A stretch of 64,000 nt of DNA from Numida meleagris (lineage: Eukaryota; Chordata; Aves; Galliformes; Numididae). Below, one piece after another: positions 63,969 to 64,000 of the stretch (positions within the stretch are counted from its first letter, which is position 1; the number at the start of each line of letters is the position of its first letter). The stretch is from contig NC_034414.1 in the NCBI RefSeq assembly GCF_002078875.1, positions 16,647,428 to 16,711,427 of the forward strand, read 5' to 3'. The position numbers and the translations under genes were made by a program. Below the pieces are notes generated by a model. It had not been told where the DNA came from and searched no databases. It saw only the letters and a list, made by a program, of their open reading frames with translations.

Positions 63969-64000
63969 GTAAGTCTTTGATGGGAAATGCACTGAAATTA

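Overview
The window is vertebrate nuclear DNA, most likely from a bird. It has widely spaced exons with GT-AG introns, one CpG-island promoter, antisense CR1 LINE tails, and compact introns (ten LRP5 exons in 13.6 kb). CR1 also occurs in turtles and crocodilians, so 'bird' is an inference. No prokaryotic or phage features are present.

Layout. (1) 1-14160: the 3' part of LRP5 on the + strand. Ten coding exons (numbered 14-23 by analogy with the human gene) encode the last 607 residues of this Wnt co-receptor: the end of the fourth beta-propeller, the fourth EGF-like module, three LDL-receptor class A repeats, the membrane span, and a tail with five proline/serine phosphorylation motifs. All exons join in phase. 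(2) 14161-30460: gene-poor intergenic DNA, or a long LRP5 3' UTR followed by spacer. It holds a consensus CTCF motif (20019-20032), two CR1 tails, a decayed ERV-L-like gag relic (about 22020-22860) and a perfect 19-bp inverted repeat (25954-26034). (3) 30461-31700: an intact tRNA-Ala(AGC) gene on the - strand next to a CpG island with six CCAAT boxes, three GC boxes and a YY1 element. This is the inferred PPP6R3 promoter and non-coding first exon. (4) 31215-49011: a 17.8-kb first intron with CR1 fragments, the longest (46961 to about 47810) keeping reverse-transcriptase remnants. (5) 49012-62415: thirteen PPP6R3 coding exons (544 residues from the start codon, in phase throughout) encoding the SAPS domain of a protein phosphatase 6 regulatory subunit. 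The last part of PPP6R3 lies beyond the window, apart from a possible unannotated cassette exon at 63912-63968.

LRP5 and PPP6R3 are neighbours in the same orientation in human 11q13, so this is a conserved syntenic block. The two proteins work separately: LRP5 at the plasma membrane in Wnt/beta-catenin signalling, PPP6R3 as a targeting subunit of the PP6 phosphatase. I found no convincing new biological system. The observations most worth checking are the candidate PPP6R3 cassette exon, the 19-bp fold-back, the CTCF site, the tRNA beside the PPP6R3 promoter, and the ERV-L-like relic.
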